Source: Breviolum minutum Mf 1.05b.01
Lineage: Eukaryota > Sar > Dinophyceae > Suessiales > Symbiodiniaceae
Direction of reading: 5' to 3'
Assembly (NCBI GenBank): GCA_000507305.1
Contig: DF239929.1
Location: 88,829-152,828 of the forward strand
Length of the DNA stretch: 64,000 bases
Positions within the stretch are counted from its first letter, which is position 1. The number at the start of each line of letters is the position of its first letter. The position numbers and the translations under genes were made by a program. Shown here piece after piece: positions 21,850 to 34,600 of the stretch. The notes under the pieces were generated by a model. It saw only the letters and a program-made list of their open reading frames with translations. It was not told the origin of the DNA and ran no database searches.

Positions 21850-24800
21850 GGGAACTCAGTGCTACCAAGGTGGTAGGGCATTGGTGTCGTGATATGAATT
21901 TGATGATATCAGAGTTGAATACCTTTGGTCTTGTTTTGGCCAATGGAATGCCACTGTGGTGATCTGTGGTGCGTTTGGGAGGCTGCAGCCACTTCAAACA
22001 AGTCCATCCAGGAAAAAATTGTGCTGGCAGCTCTTGTTCCTTGGCGCAGTTGGCAGATCCACAGAGAAACATATGAAGTATCACCATAATTATCACAGTC
22101 AGATTGTCATTTTGCCATGTTGGATTGCGTGACTTGAAACACTTTTGAGGTTGGGCTGTATCAGCAAGTTGAAGAAAGCTGGAGGTAGATGCTGCCACGG
22201 GGTTTAGCGTTTTCTCCGTGTTTTTTCCATTTTTTTTTGGTACGTTTCGAAATTTCCATTGCTCGATTCAAGCAACGTGCCGAATAGAGAAACAAGGGAG
22301 TTGATGGATTTCCTCAACATTCACTATCGCCAAAACACTAAAACTGAAGGAACATGTCAATTGCTTTGCGTGTTTCTATCAGTTTGGGGTCCACCACTTC
22401 AAATGGGTTTTCCAAAAGTATGCTTTTCAACATTTCAACAACATTTTTTGTTCTAAAAAATGATTTAACATCCAATGCGATTTGATAACAGTGACAGGTC
22501 AATCCTTGATGCGAAGAGGAATTGATGAGCTAGTCAGCCTTGCAGCCAGTTCCAAAGGTTGTTGATGCCTCAGTTTGTGGTTTTGGAAAAGTCTTTGAAG
22601 TGGAAGTGAGGCAACAAAAAGATGATTACATGATGAAACACCAATGACAGTTTTCATAGTAATATTTGATGTCACACGAGAAGTTGTATGATATAGATGA
22701 ATCCTACCAGATGCCACACCGAGGTACTGTAGAGGATGCCCGTCGAAGTCTGGAATCTTCATGTTGACAAGGTTTACCTGCATCGACTTGAGGTCCATGC
22801 AGGTCGTCAACGGTTTAGAGGGTTTCGACCTGGTTTGAGGTTTCTTTTTAGCGTTTCTTGCGATGGAAAACGCACGGCGGCACCTGGTTGGTGCGTCTTG
22901 ACTCGGAGAAAGTGAACATAAAGCGCATAAAGCGCATATTATAAAGTGACCAAAGCGATTGAAGTTATTTTGTCAATTCAGGTACCGCCACAGCGTCTAC
23001 CAGCAATTCGTTCAGGAACAGCGTCTGCGAAGCACGTAGGGCTGCTCGCTGCCACTGCATTCGGCGCCCACACTCAGTGGCCACGAATTTGGAGGTATGA
23101 AATGCGTGAGGACAAACAGCACTCAGCACACAGACGCACAACATGTGAATCAGAAGAGATGAGTGAAAGCATAGCGCAGCTGACAGCAACATGTAACACG
23201 TTTTGGAAGCTTTACTGCACTTGTCTCGTGACTGGCATTGACAGTGGCAGCCGCAAATTGCTGGAATCTTCTCGCATGGCTATCCCGGCCGCGAGTCTGC
23301 CACGACAAATTTTGGCAGCCGTTTTGCGTCGTCCATATCGGACCCTGAGCATTGCACAAATTGCACACCAGGCTGAAAAGCCTTGAGCATGTCAACTAGA
23401 ATATCATGATGTGACTATATGTAATACGTCAACCATTATATATTGAATTTATATTGATAAACAGTCAGAATAGAAAATGCGAACTATATAAAATCCATTA
23501 ATTTTGTTTGGTGCATTTGCATAGTTAAAAAACACAAATTTTATATATGTATATATATAGTACGCATGCATGCTATCATCTGAACTGAATATTTCAACCA
23601 AAAAATGTCATACAACACATCAACACATCAACATCCACCATTTAACCATTTCGCCTCTTTTTGGGGTCCCAACCGGACGGCTTTGGTTTCGCGTTTCTCC
23701 TGGCAGATCTCGAAACGACTGACAGGGGCCCGAGGGAAAGCCTCCGAGGCTTCACCTTAGCTGTGCTGATGCTGACCCCCTGCGGGGTTTTCAAGTCGAA
23801 GTGAGTTGATTCGTTCCGTATTCCAATTTGGATATTTCTAAAATATAGTTGTATACTTCATATTTAGTTGATGGATAATTTTTGTCTATCCTTGTGATTA
23901 TCTAATTATTATCTATGGTTGAATGATGTTGAACCTCAGATGTCAGAGACGGTCCGTTTTTTTTGAAATCTTTTTGCCGTGTGTGCAGCTGTGGCTGTAA
24001 GCACAGCGTCGGCATTGGCCTGAAAATGCAGTTCTACCCAAGCGTGTGTGGATGATCTCCAGATGTCCTTGAAGGTTTTCATTTCGAGGTTGTCAGATAG
24101 TGGATGAGTTGCCGATCTCCAGACATGCTCACCGAAACATCCGGGTTTTTGATCTTCCCTTGTGGAGTGGCTGGCAGCATAGCAGCTTATAGTGCGGTTG
24201 AGCGTGCTGTCAATGAGCACCTTGTGTCGTTTATAGGAAAGTTGTTTCCCCCTGGTCATGGAATTTCAGCATCTTACATTACATTCAACGTATTTCAACA
24301 TCACATGGTTTGTTTGAACATCTCGATGCTGGTTTTGATGTGAGAGCCGCCATTCCCACACGGCTCACAGTGGACAGGAGCCGAGGCCGTAGGGGCTGGC
24401 AAGACGTGTCACAATACCTGAAGATGCAAGCAACAGAAAGTACATTTTTGTCTCGATCGATTTCTCACGACATGTTTGAATGACAAGGTTTCCAGTGATT
24501 TCCAGTTCCATTCGTTGCATTTTTCCACTGTTGGCCCTGTCGGTGATTCGAAAAGCAGTTTCTCAATGTATCTCATTCGCGACTGTGGAGGAATCCAGGG
24601 GCCAAGAACACGCATGATTTTTTGGATCATCCGCTCAGAATCATTCTCGGCTCTCGACTATTCAAATCAGTGAATTCGTAGTGAATGGGCTTCTAGGTCT
24701 CCTGGGACACAGTTGCAGGCGAGTGAGATGTACAGCCGCCAGAAATGAGAGCAGAATGCTGCAACCCGCCATGGTCCAAAGACCAAAAAAGCCAGGAGCC

Positions 24801-25413
24801 GACCACTGATGTCATTCAAGGTTCGCAGGAGTCAGGGCATAATCTGCATCGTACTCGTATGACGTCGTGACAGTTAGCAGATTGATACACTTGTCACAAT
24901 TGCAATGCAATTTGCATGCAGCTGTTTCTTTCAAGTTGCCTATGTGCAACTGGTGATTTACTAAACGTCCATCGCTGATGTTGAGCCAATGGGTGCGAAA
25001 CGCGATGCTTCTTAGCTTTGCTTTTCGCGCAAGCGCTCAAGTTGCTCAACCACTCCAACGACATCAGTTGCCCATCTCTGCGTGGCGCAAGAACTCGCGA
25101 AGTTGCCTTCAACTGGGAGATGTGAAGTCTTTCAAGGAATCAGCGCAAACAGGCCACAAAACAACTGCTGAAAATTACTCATTTGGATCTCATTTGGCAC
25201 TTTTGTTTTTCACCATGAATCTTAATATTCAATGATGGATTGTGACTTATACTTATGATGATGTCTTCACTGCTCCAAATCAACCAAATCATCATAAAAG
25301 TATATAAAAGTATAAGATGGCAATGTCTCTATGCCTCCTTGCACATCATTTCGAATCCATCTTTTTTTTACATCATTTGTTTTCCCCAGCCTTCACTGCC
25401 CCTTCCGTTTTAG
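21850..25413. other. Unresolved region between the eIF4G-like and methyltransferase genes
   Basis: No family recognised. A + open stretch at 22982-23386 begins at an AG acceptor and may be an exon. The frame at 25002-25180 starts with an ATG (MLLSFAFRASAQVAQ) and is Ser/Arg/Gln-rich; it could be the first, leader-like exon of the methyltransferase gene, but the splice phase was not proven. 23390-23580 and 23820-23920 are strongly AT-rich. Confidence 0.3.
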
Positions 25414-25938
25414 GCGATGCCGATCCCTTGCTGTGTGACGTGGGTAGCTTCATCGGGGCCGAGTTGCCGGATCGTTTGCCGCGGAAGGAACTGTTTGAAG
25501 CGCATGCCGTGGCCCGGATGGTGGATCGCTACTTTCCCGAAGAGCTGGAAATCACGGAGTTCTGTGCAGGTCCCGATTTGATGTTTGTAATGAATTTAAA
25601 TCGCAGGATTGTTTGTTGATGTTATAGGTATTAGATATGGTCTGAATGTGTGGGACTAATTTGAAGAGTTCAGGTTGTTCACATCTCAAAACGTTCCATG
25701 AGTTCCAGAGTGTCAACGACGGGACGCCGACGTTGCAGGCTGCGGATTGTTGGGGATCTTTCTGATGCTCTTAAATCCTCGGCGACGTGTGCGCTGTTCC
25801 GATAAGAAGCAACAGCTCTTGGCACGGAGGTTGCATGAGACTTTGTCCGTGCGCTGGCCATTCTTGCAGAGAATCACTTGGGAGGAGGCGGAGATGGTTT
25901 GTTGCATTGGGGCAACTAGAGAGAAGTAGACGTTTCAA

Positions 25939-26020
<82 letters not shown>

Positions 26021-26479
26021 GCAATGGCAATGGCAATGGCAATGGCAATGGCAATGGCAACGATGGTTACGGTTTCAGTGTCCACATAGCTCATGTTTTT
26101 GTTGTCATTGCAGGAAGATGCCCGAGATGGGCAGTTGAAGACAGAGGGCGAGCTGATCGCCTCATGCCATGCATGTAGCGTTTTGTCGGATGAGATCATC
26201 TTGGCAGCCAGACGTGGAAGGTCTCCACTCGTACTTGTCCCATGTTGTTATCAGAAAGCACCACGGATTCCACGTGAAGTCGGTTGGCCATGGTTGCCAA
26301 ATTGGTCATGGAAACGCTGGCCATGGTTGGAGGAAGGAGTGATAAATGCGCAAGGAAGACAAGCCATTCATTCAGCTAGAGTGAAATGTTTGGAAGAGGA
26401 TGGCTATGAAGTGTGGGAGGATTTGATTGACCCAAACATCTCCAAGATGAACATGGTGATTCTAGCCCAACCAACTTAA
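25414..26479 (+). CDS. Class I SAM-dependent methyltransferase (Methyltransf_32-like), last three exons
   Basis: Exons 25414-25569, 25739-25896 and 26114-26479 (stop TAA) join in exact phase with GT-AG introns. The join across intron 1 restores EITEFCAGCGLLGIF, an acidic strand followed by the glycine-rich SAM-binding loop; VRCSDKK supplies the acidic residue at the end of the second strand. Exon 3 has ASCHACSVLSDEII and LVPCCYQKAPRIP, like the CHACG and PCC motifs of the Methyltransf_32/GSTCD group, whose substrates are mostly unknown. The usual Gly after CHAC is replaced by Ser. The first exon begins at an acceptor, so the N-terminus lies upstream, possibly near 25002. Intron 2 contains a long GAT microsatellite. 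Confidence 0.8.
25939..26060 (+). repeat. Compound microsatellite (GAT)n then (GGCAAT)n
   Basis: About 27 GAT units (25939-26019) pass directly into about seven GGCAAT units (26020-26060). It lies inside intron 2 of the methyltransferase gene. The switch from a three-base to a six-base unit in the same phase suggests the hexamer arose from the edge of the GAT run. It causes spurious poly-Met and poly-Ile frames. Confidence 0.9.
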
Positions 26480-29400
26480 ATCCAGAATCCAGAAGCTTTC
26501 AGACATAATCAAGATGATCCACATAGCTACCTCTCTTGCTGCTTGGGTATCGAGTTTCTTGGTGGAGCACGGTGGATGCGACCTGATGCAACGACCCCTT
26601 GGGTCCGTAGGGGTCTGCAGCGGTTGAAACAGCTTCGATGGATCGAGCGGACGAGATTCCGAGATGGCGGCGGAGAAAGAAAGTGCTTGAACATTTTTGG
26701 AATTGGCATATTTTTAGGTGGTTGAGTTCAACATGATAGAAGATGATAGAAGTACATGTCAACATAAATATGGAAAAAACAGAAAGGTCAACCAAAAATA
26801 TCATTGTTGTGAAGAAGATGTGCGCTTCTACAGTAAATCGTGTTAGTGTACAGTTCCAGGCGCAAGTGTGCAGTACATACACGCAGTTTTTGACGTGTTC
26901 GGATGCAGCCAGTTTGCCAAGATGCCAGGTACTGGCTTTGATGCCGTATTTGCTGCTAGATTTGAGGTGCCATACAGAATGGTTTGATATCAGCGTATAT
27001 CAAGTTATGAAATTCATGCATTGGATCCATACAGTGTGATATAATTTTTAGGAGAGGTTTAATGGAAGGAATGGGATGCTGTTTCGCTTTGGACTTTAGA
27101 AAATTCAACTTTTGAGCTCAAAAGAGAGTGAAGCTACAGGCAGAGCTACGGTGGCTATGGCAACTTCATGTTGCTGAGCCTTTGTGGCATCTTGATGACT
27201 GCAGCAACTGCGCAGTTCCTGGTGGCCATGTCGAAGCAACCACACCATGAAACCTCCAAGGTTACGTCATGACCTCAGCCAAGTGTTGGGTCGGTCCTTG
27301 TGGCGTGGATGATTCTGGTAGAAAACATATGGAAAACCACGGGGGAAGACGATGAGGCAAGTTTCAGAAGAAGTCGAGTGGTCACACTACATGGAACAAC
27401 TCTTGGATAAGGCGAGATCATGGAAAAACGTCTACAAACTGGCAGTTTTTTATGTTCCATCTTTGTTAGTTTTCAAGGTGTTTTCCTTGATTACATTGAG
27501 TACTAATACATAATTTGTAATATGTACATTAAAAAAATATATATCCGTGTTTTTTGGATGCTTGTAGAATTGCCCTCTGCCATGGAAGGCGATTGCCATG
27601 TCGGACGGCACCGATGGCAAGCCGTCAGAAACACCCAGAATTCTCGCTCGATTCGATCTGATCCATCGCTAAAAAGTCGCAGCTCAGGTGGCGAGATGAA
27701 GGTTGGGAGCAAAGCACGCAGATTTTTAGTCAGGACTGATAGTGACATGGTGGGATGGGTTTATTTTTGAGAAGAATCTTGGTTTGATTTCAGCTTTGTG
27801 TTGTATGACTTTCGGTCAATGTTGTTTTTATTTTTGAGTGTTTTTCTTATGTCATTGATTGCATGGCTTAGGACGGATGTAGTGAAAACGCATGCTGTAC
27901 TAGGGAGAAATGAGGGGAAGGATGAACACTATGATATGGTGGATGTAAGTTCAATGTTTAAGCATGTGTTCTTCCGCTGTGATTCAACATCAATAGCTTC
28001 TGCAATGCTTTGCAATGCTTTTCAGGGATCAGCTCCTAACTTTGGAATCTAACATAATTGGGGGTAAGTAGGGGCTCCGAACATGCGCATACTGCTCTTT
28101 AACAACTGACCGACATGATGCACGCCGCTATGTGATGTGCCAGTTTCGCTTCATAGACCCCAAAGTAGCTCAGCTGGCTCAACAAGAAGTGTATGGAAAT
28201 GCATGGAATCGAACTATTCAAGAACCCTCAGATAAGTAAGAGTGGAGAGATTTAGGCTCCACACTTGTAACTTGCATCTCTGAGAAACCACCATGAAACG
28301 ATCATGTGAAGTCACAGTGCAGCAAGACGAACTCGAAGATTGAAACTGCTTAAGTGCATCAATCTTGCATCGATCATAGCTATGACAACCGTCAGGGTCT
28401 TAGATTTTATGGAGTCTGGAGATGGGAGATGGGCGATGTGCACCACTGTGAGATGTCCAAAGGCCAGAGTAGCCGCCACTCCTCGCTTTGTGGCCCTGGA
28501 GGCCGTGCCAGAAGGGATAATAGATATGCAGATATGCAGATGGGATGTAGGATGTAAGGTGAAGGATTGTATCTTTTTTCATTGAACCTTTGTGCAAATT
28601 GCCAGAAGCTCATCCATATGAGAACTCAGGTTCATTCAGCAGACGAGGAGAAGCTGTTGGATGATCAAGTCAATGGACTTTGGGTGTGGTGATCTCCATC
28701 TGGTGGACTAAAAGGATATCAATTGATCTCCTTTCCAAAATACTCAAAATCACCTCCTGTCACTTCTGATCTTACTGAATAGTTTCACTTTGAGCCTCTC
28801 AAAGTTGCAGTTTCTTCGGTTTGCTGCAACTTTAGTCATTTGGGTGTGTTGTGGGCATCCGGCATCCAAAATCGACAGGATGGAAAGATGAGAGAGTCGG
28901 GGGACCACAGAAGAGTGAGATACTGTATGGCTTTCGTTGATTTTGTCCTTGGTGGAAGATTCTGCAGGGACCTACCTTGCGCATCCTCTTGCAACTCAGG
29001 TGTCCGGATATCATTGATGTCACTGGACGTGTAGCGGCTCGTATCCCGTGCGCTAACTCAAGGCATTTCGATGAATTTGCGGGTTTTCTGAGTATTCTTT
29101 CCAGGTATGTGGTGTCTGCCCTCGCCAAAGAGCCATGCACTTACCACATCCTGTTTCTAACACTTGTTTTTTTTGGCGGCTTTTTGAACCTCGTGTTGTT
29201 TTCAAGGCTTTCCGGTTTTTGGAACTGTGGCGACTCAGTGTCTGAGGTGGAGACAAGAACAGTCTCCTGAGGATTCTCAAGTTGAAACAGTTCAGGCTGG
29301 AAATTTGGGCACTGAAACTGAGGCTATGGCAACAATGTTTGGTACTTTCATTCTAGCTGGCTGCTAGCTGTTTCCTCAAGCCCTGAAGCCATGAAGTTGG

Positions 29401-30415
29401 TGGAGACTTAGGACTTAGGAACTGTTGAAAAGATACTTAAACAGGACTAAGACCCAAGTGACACCAGAATTTTGTTCATGATGTTTTGGGTGGGAAGATA
29501 CAAGGACAAGCCTCATGGTGATGATTTGATGAAATTCTTCAAAAAGCCCTGAGACGAACCCTGTATCAACCTAACACTTTTTTTGGAGATGTGAATATTT
29601 GCATCACAACTTTTTTGACATTGCAAACTAATGTTTAGCCGGGCAGTGTCTTGAAGAACATCGGGCACATCTTGGGGAGGGCTCCTGAAAATCAAACAAT
29701 ACAGCAATGGATAGTAGTTTGATCTCTTTGTTAAATTAAAACTGGGCTATGTTTGACACAAGTTGGGGCACAATTGATTGTTTAAGATTGAGATGAGGCA
29801 AGTTGAGGTTGAGTTTTGTCCAGTCTTTCACTCAGTCAGTCCTTCTGGAATTCTGATAGGTGACAATGACAGGCCAGGCTCAAGTCCAAACTTCAATTGA
29901 AATCATGCACTGACGTCGCACGTCATGGATGCATCATGTCCTAGCGATGTTTCAAGTAATGACGTGGTGTGGTGGCGTGGTGGAAACGAAGAGACTCTAG
30001 ACTTATTCAATTGGCGTTTGCCCGTCTAGCTGCTCACAAGAGTAAACCTTTTCAAATTCAACATGTAAAACCAATATCATTGAACATCGTGGGTGAAAAA
30101 ATGAAACCTTGCGCATTGAAGCCCCTGACACTATGATAAAGGCGCACTTGGTGAAAACCAGCAAGCTTTTGTGACATGGTGAACACAACCGGATATGAAA
30201 GCCACCGCCCATACATCCATCCAGAAAATTGAATGAATACAAATATCAGCCATATCAGCCATGTGAATGATGCCCTGCGCTTGCCTGCTTCGTTCTAAGA
30301 GATGGCCACTGGCCTTAGTAATCCTCAGATGAACCTCTTTTTTTGGACATATCTTGATGCACATCTTACCGATGAAATCTTCGTATCAAAAATCGGTCAA
30401 AAAACGAAAAACTGA
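26480..30415. other. Mostly unresolved DNA with isolated exon-like pieces
   Basis: Apart from the membrane-protein fragment at 27144-27410, no family is recognised. A + strand stretch at about 28960-29105 (LRILLQLRCPDIIDV and onward) has acceptor-like ends and a protein-like composition. The frame at 27522-27770 is polar and open. The rest, including 29280-30400, shows only short, unconvincing frames. Confidence 0.3.
27144..27410 (+). CDS. Putative membrane-protein exon(s) with one in-frame TGA
   Basis: One + frame is protein-like from 27144 to the TAA at 27408-27410 except for a single TGA at 27270-27272. The first part reads YGGYGNFMLLSLCGILM followed by more hydrophobic residues, a clear membrane segment. 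The second part, VGSVLVAWMILVENIW, is another hydrophobic segment with a charged tail (TTGEDDEASFRRSR). The TGA lies within an 18-base stretch that begins with GT and ends with AG (27261-27278), far shorter than any normal intron here. Explanations are two exons of unusual arrangement, a pseudogene, or a stop read through. I do not recognise the family. Confidence 0.35.
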
Positions 30416-31680
30416 GGTGACTTACCGGCCGATTTCAAATCTGGGTCATCGACCCAAGGTGCGGGAGCTGTTTCGCCGATGGAGCTGTTGGTGGAAAATG
30501 CGCCTCCGTTGAAAGGCTGCTTTTCGCCCGGTGAAAGTGGATACACCTGTGGAGTTGGTGAAGCCAAAGACGAAGATGAAGGAGTCCAATGCAACTATTT
30601 CTGAAAGCAAATAGCAATACATGAGGACCTTGTGGAAAAACCTTGGAAGAGAAAGATGCTTACTTACAGACTTTATTTTATTCTTTCATAGCTGAAGAAG
30701 CAGCGTATTTCCATGTATTTCCGATTCTCGATGCGTGATTCGAGATGTTTTGCTTGTTCCAAGTTCATGTGAGTCCAGGCCGAACCACGAAGATCTGTCT
30801 ACAAACCTGTGGGTATCAGACCTGTTACCAAGCCAGAGGAGATGATATGCATTGATATGCATTGATATGCGATGTGTGGCAGGGACATGTTATCAAAACT
30901 TGTCCTGCAAAAAAGCCTGAGATGCAGGAGATGCAAGATGAATTCGAAGATGTTCTGGTGGAAGAGCCTGAAGATGTGCCCGAGGCAAACCATTGCACAC
31001 CGTACTGTCGTTGTTGATATCACTTTGGTCTCATGTTGAAGTTGTTTCGACCAGGTGGCATCACCTGAATTACCGGAAGACATCGAAGAGCCCTGTGAAG
31101 AGGTATGGCATTTGGATGTCACCATGACATCATGTATACACTTTCAACACACATTGACACACCATGACATGACTCACGTGTCCTGATGGGATGAAACAAC
31201 TGGAGACAGTGCTACCTGTAGCACCTGTAGCTGAAAGAGCCTGAAATTTTACAGTAAGTATATTTAAATCTTCAACCTGCAGACTTGGAGGAGATGTTGG
31301 AAGAAAATCAAGACGAGGCGATGGCGTGCGAAGCACTGGGCCAGGCCTGATTGATTTCAAGATACTTCACACGAATCTGATTGGGTACTTCTCCATGAAG
31401 TTTGCATGTGACTCTGAAACTAATTCCATACGAAAGTTTGAATTGCACAACCGGGTATGGTATGGTTAGGCGATGATTGGTGTTTTTCTTTCGGAACATC
31501 CGAAGGCTGAAGAACCTAAAGAGCTTGAAGAACCTGAAGAGCTTGAAGAACCTGAAGAGCTTGAAGAACCTGAGGCTTTGGAGGAAGCTAACCAGAGTAG
31601 CCTGAAGCGTCAGCACCTTGACAGAGTTGGAAGTGAGCGTGCCTCACAATTGGTCCTAACACCATCTAACATCCATTGAT
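30416..31680 (+). CDS. Acidic Glu/Pro-rich repeat exons, unknown protein
   Basis: A series of + strand exon-like stretches share an acidic, proline-containing style: 30416-30603 (Ser/Gly/Glu-rich), about 30817-30840 (VYKPVGIRPVTKPEE), 30890-30990 (VLVEEPEDVPEA), about 31056-31101 (ASPELPEDIEEPCEE), about 31283-31340 (DLEEMLEENQDEAMA) and 31490-31678 (EEPEEL repeats, stop TGA). Because the composition is shared, they probably belong to one gene encoding a disordered acidic protein. Splice phases were not all checked. No domain or function can be named. Confidence 0.4.
31509..31580 (+). repeat. 18-bp coding tandem repeat (Glu-Glu-Pro-Glu-Glu-Leu)
   Basis: The unit GAAGAACCTGAAGAGCTT is repeated about four times with few changes, keeping the frame. 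Copies are nearly identical in DNA, so the array is recent and likely to vary in copy number between strains. Confidence 0.85.
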
Positions 31681-34600
31681 TTAAGGTTGGGTTGTCCTAC
31701 TGAAATTCACCATGGTAGGGCGGCAAAATTTGAGCTTTAGCCTCATCTGCCACTGGCTAACATTGGAATGACAGCACCCTCAGGTTTGAACCAGACGATG
31801 AATTGAGCGCGAAGAAGCTTGCTTTCATTTCTTGAACCACTGCGAATCGAAAGGGACGTGAGATGGGTTCTTCCAAATTTTCCAGCAACAAAATCACTAC
31901 GTGCAGGTAGTGCCCATTTTAGATGGACTGCTTTTCTTGACAATAGTATGATATTATTGTATCGTTGTACCATGTACATTCATGTGCTATATTCTCAAAT
32001 ATTGACATTTGGACACCAAACACAAAAGCATACTGAACCTATGAACGTTGCGATTTTGCATTCGGTTGTTTGTGCAGATTCTCCATACACTGTAATGAAT
32101 CAATTATTGCACAAACGACATCTCAACATTGACATCAACATCCATCTTATGCTTCATGTCATGGGCCTTGTCACCTGCCAACATCCAAGGAGACGTAAAA
32201 TCACCTCGACGCTCTCCTTCTCCTTGGAACCTGAACAGTTGGAAACCTGAAAATGTTCCACCTTCCGTGTTGAAAGTGGTGAATTGATGAAGAGAACCAA
32301 CTCACAAGGAAGCTTATGATGCTGCAGGTTGCTGCTACTGGGTCGATGGAATCTTGCCAACGACCGGGCGGCACGTTATGTCATGCAGGCATGGGGCAGA
32401 GTTTGTGATGGAGTGGACATAGGTGGCAATCAGGAGCTTGTAGTACCAAGGAGTGAATGGATGCTGTCGTCAGTGCCAAGTCGTTACGTGTATACAGCAG
32501 AAGATTTGCAAGGTGATACGATCGATATATATATATATATGGGCAGCATTGAACTAAAATCCGCGGTTTTTCTCCATGGCCATTCTGCTCAAGTTGGAAC
32601 AACTCACCGCGGCACTCGAAGGGTGCCTCTCTACCGATACCCGCTGTGAAAACAGCGGGTACTTATCGAAAAGATGATGATCCTTGGCGCATTTGGACAT
32701 GGCTTTGGCAAGACATTCCGGTTTCAGCATACTCACGCCATGCTTTGAAGATGGACAGCTTTAGTTGACACCCAATGTTTTGCAGAAAAATACTACTGTC
32801 ACTTGGGTGAAGAAGTGGTTGTTCAGAGTGGAACCTGTCCAAAACACCAAATTTTCAGATTGGTGAGTTCATTGTCATTTTTTTAACAAATCTCCCCACA
32901 ATCTGAATCCATGTGTCAAAGGCACGGTATGAAAATATCACTCCATGTGTCCAACACTTCTGCCGAAGTCGAGGGCCTTTGTGCTTATCGCCTCCTGCGT
33001 CTTGCAGGCCGTTCAGTGTCAACAGGAAGTGACTTTGGCTGAACAGTGAAGAATGGTGAAAAATTTAACCACATGTCACATGTTTTCAAAAGAACCGTTT
33101 GCAACTTTTGAAGCTTCACAGCAGTGATTTGCTGAATGCCCCCGTTGTGTTGGCACAGGAAATCCTGTCGACACCATCTGCAGAAGCTTTCTTCGTCCAT
33201 TGGCAAGAAACACTGTCCACAACCTCCAAGATCCTTGGTTGTTTCAGATGGAGGCTTTCTGAAAAGGGCAAAAAACAGATAGAGTCAGATAGAGGATACA
33301 GGAAGTTCGTTGAGAAACAATACTCGTCACATGGAGGGTTTTTTATCAAAAGGGTCACTGAGGTCTACCCATCACTTCATTTGCAACTCAGGATCCTGAT
33401 TTTTTCGATGGTCGGTGTTGCAGCTGCGATTGCCGAGATGCTTGTGAACAGCAAAGATCATAGGATGTATCATAAGCTCAGCTTCTTGCTGCGCATTGGC
33501 GTGTGAACACCCACACTTTGCGCGCCACTCCGTATGTTCTGTAGCATTAGGGCTTGTTGTCACATCAGCTGCGCAGATCAGTTTCTTGTGGTTTCATACA
33601 GTTCACCATTTGGTGCTTCTTGGTGATTTGAGGAATTTCCAAATATCCTTTCTTTCAAGAGTGTGTTGATGTGAAGTTATGCCGCCAGAGTTTAGAGACA
33701 GCCAGCTCGCCAGCTCAGCCAAAAGCGGTCAACATGGAGAAAACAGATTCAGACTGGCCAGACTGACGGATCAGTCTTTGGATATCACTGGCAGATGTAT
33801 AATAGATGCATAACACATTTAAGACATGCATGATCCCTACCCCCTTACCCTGGAAAAGTGAGACCCACCTGGAAAAATGTAACTTACATTTTTGTTGTTG
33901 GTTCCCCCCTAAAAAATAATGTAACTTTCCACCCCGGGAAAAACATGTAGCAATGCCAATTACCAGCTTGGCAGTGCACATTCTTAAGATCATCATCTTC
34001 ACATGGTTCTGCTAGGCAGCATCCTTGGAAGAAACCAGAGCTGTTGCAGAGACAGGATGGAGGCAAACTGCAACCTTGCGAGTGCCGGTCACAGATGTTG
34101 AGAGATTTTTTCGTAAAATACCAAGCTCCAAGTATTAAAATGTATAAAACTCCACGGACTCAATAGCTTTGCCGGCATCCACCTGATGACGCAATGGCAT
34201 CTCACTCCAAATTTTTGTGTTGTAGAGGCAGATCAATTCAAAATCCTCTTACTTTAGGAATTCCAGGTTGATGCATTGTCAGCAGGCCAGCTCGAAATGC
34301 TCCACGAGCAGATGGTCGGGATGGTAAAACCCCTGCTGAGCAACTGAACGAGCAGCTAGGAATTGAAGGGAGGTGGGTGGGTGCATGGACTGACCCAAAT
34401 CAGCATTGAGAAAAAAAGCATTGTCCAAAATTATATGGCACTATATTGTCAAATTGGAAGGCATTTGTGGTGCGAATTTGTGTCTTTGGCAGGTGTTTTC
34501 TCAATTTGGTGATTTAGTGGATCAGGTTGCATTAAGCAAAGTCTCATGAAGCTGTGATAACTGTGATGGATGTCCCAAGGAAGATCCTGGCCGTTCGAGA

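Noticed and set aside
25771-26199. Poly-Ile/Ala and poly-Met frames
   Set aside because: Produced by the compound microsatellite in intron 2 of the methyltransferase gene.
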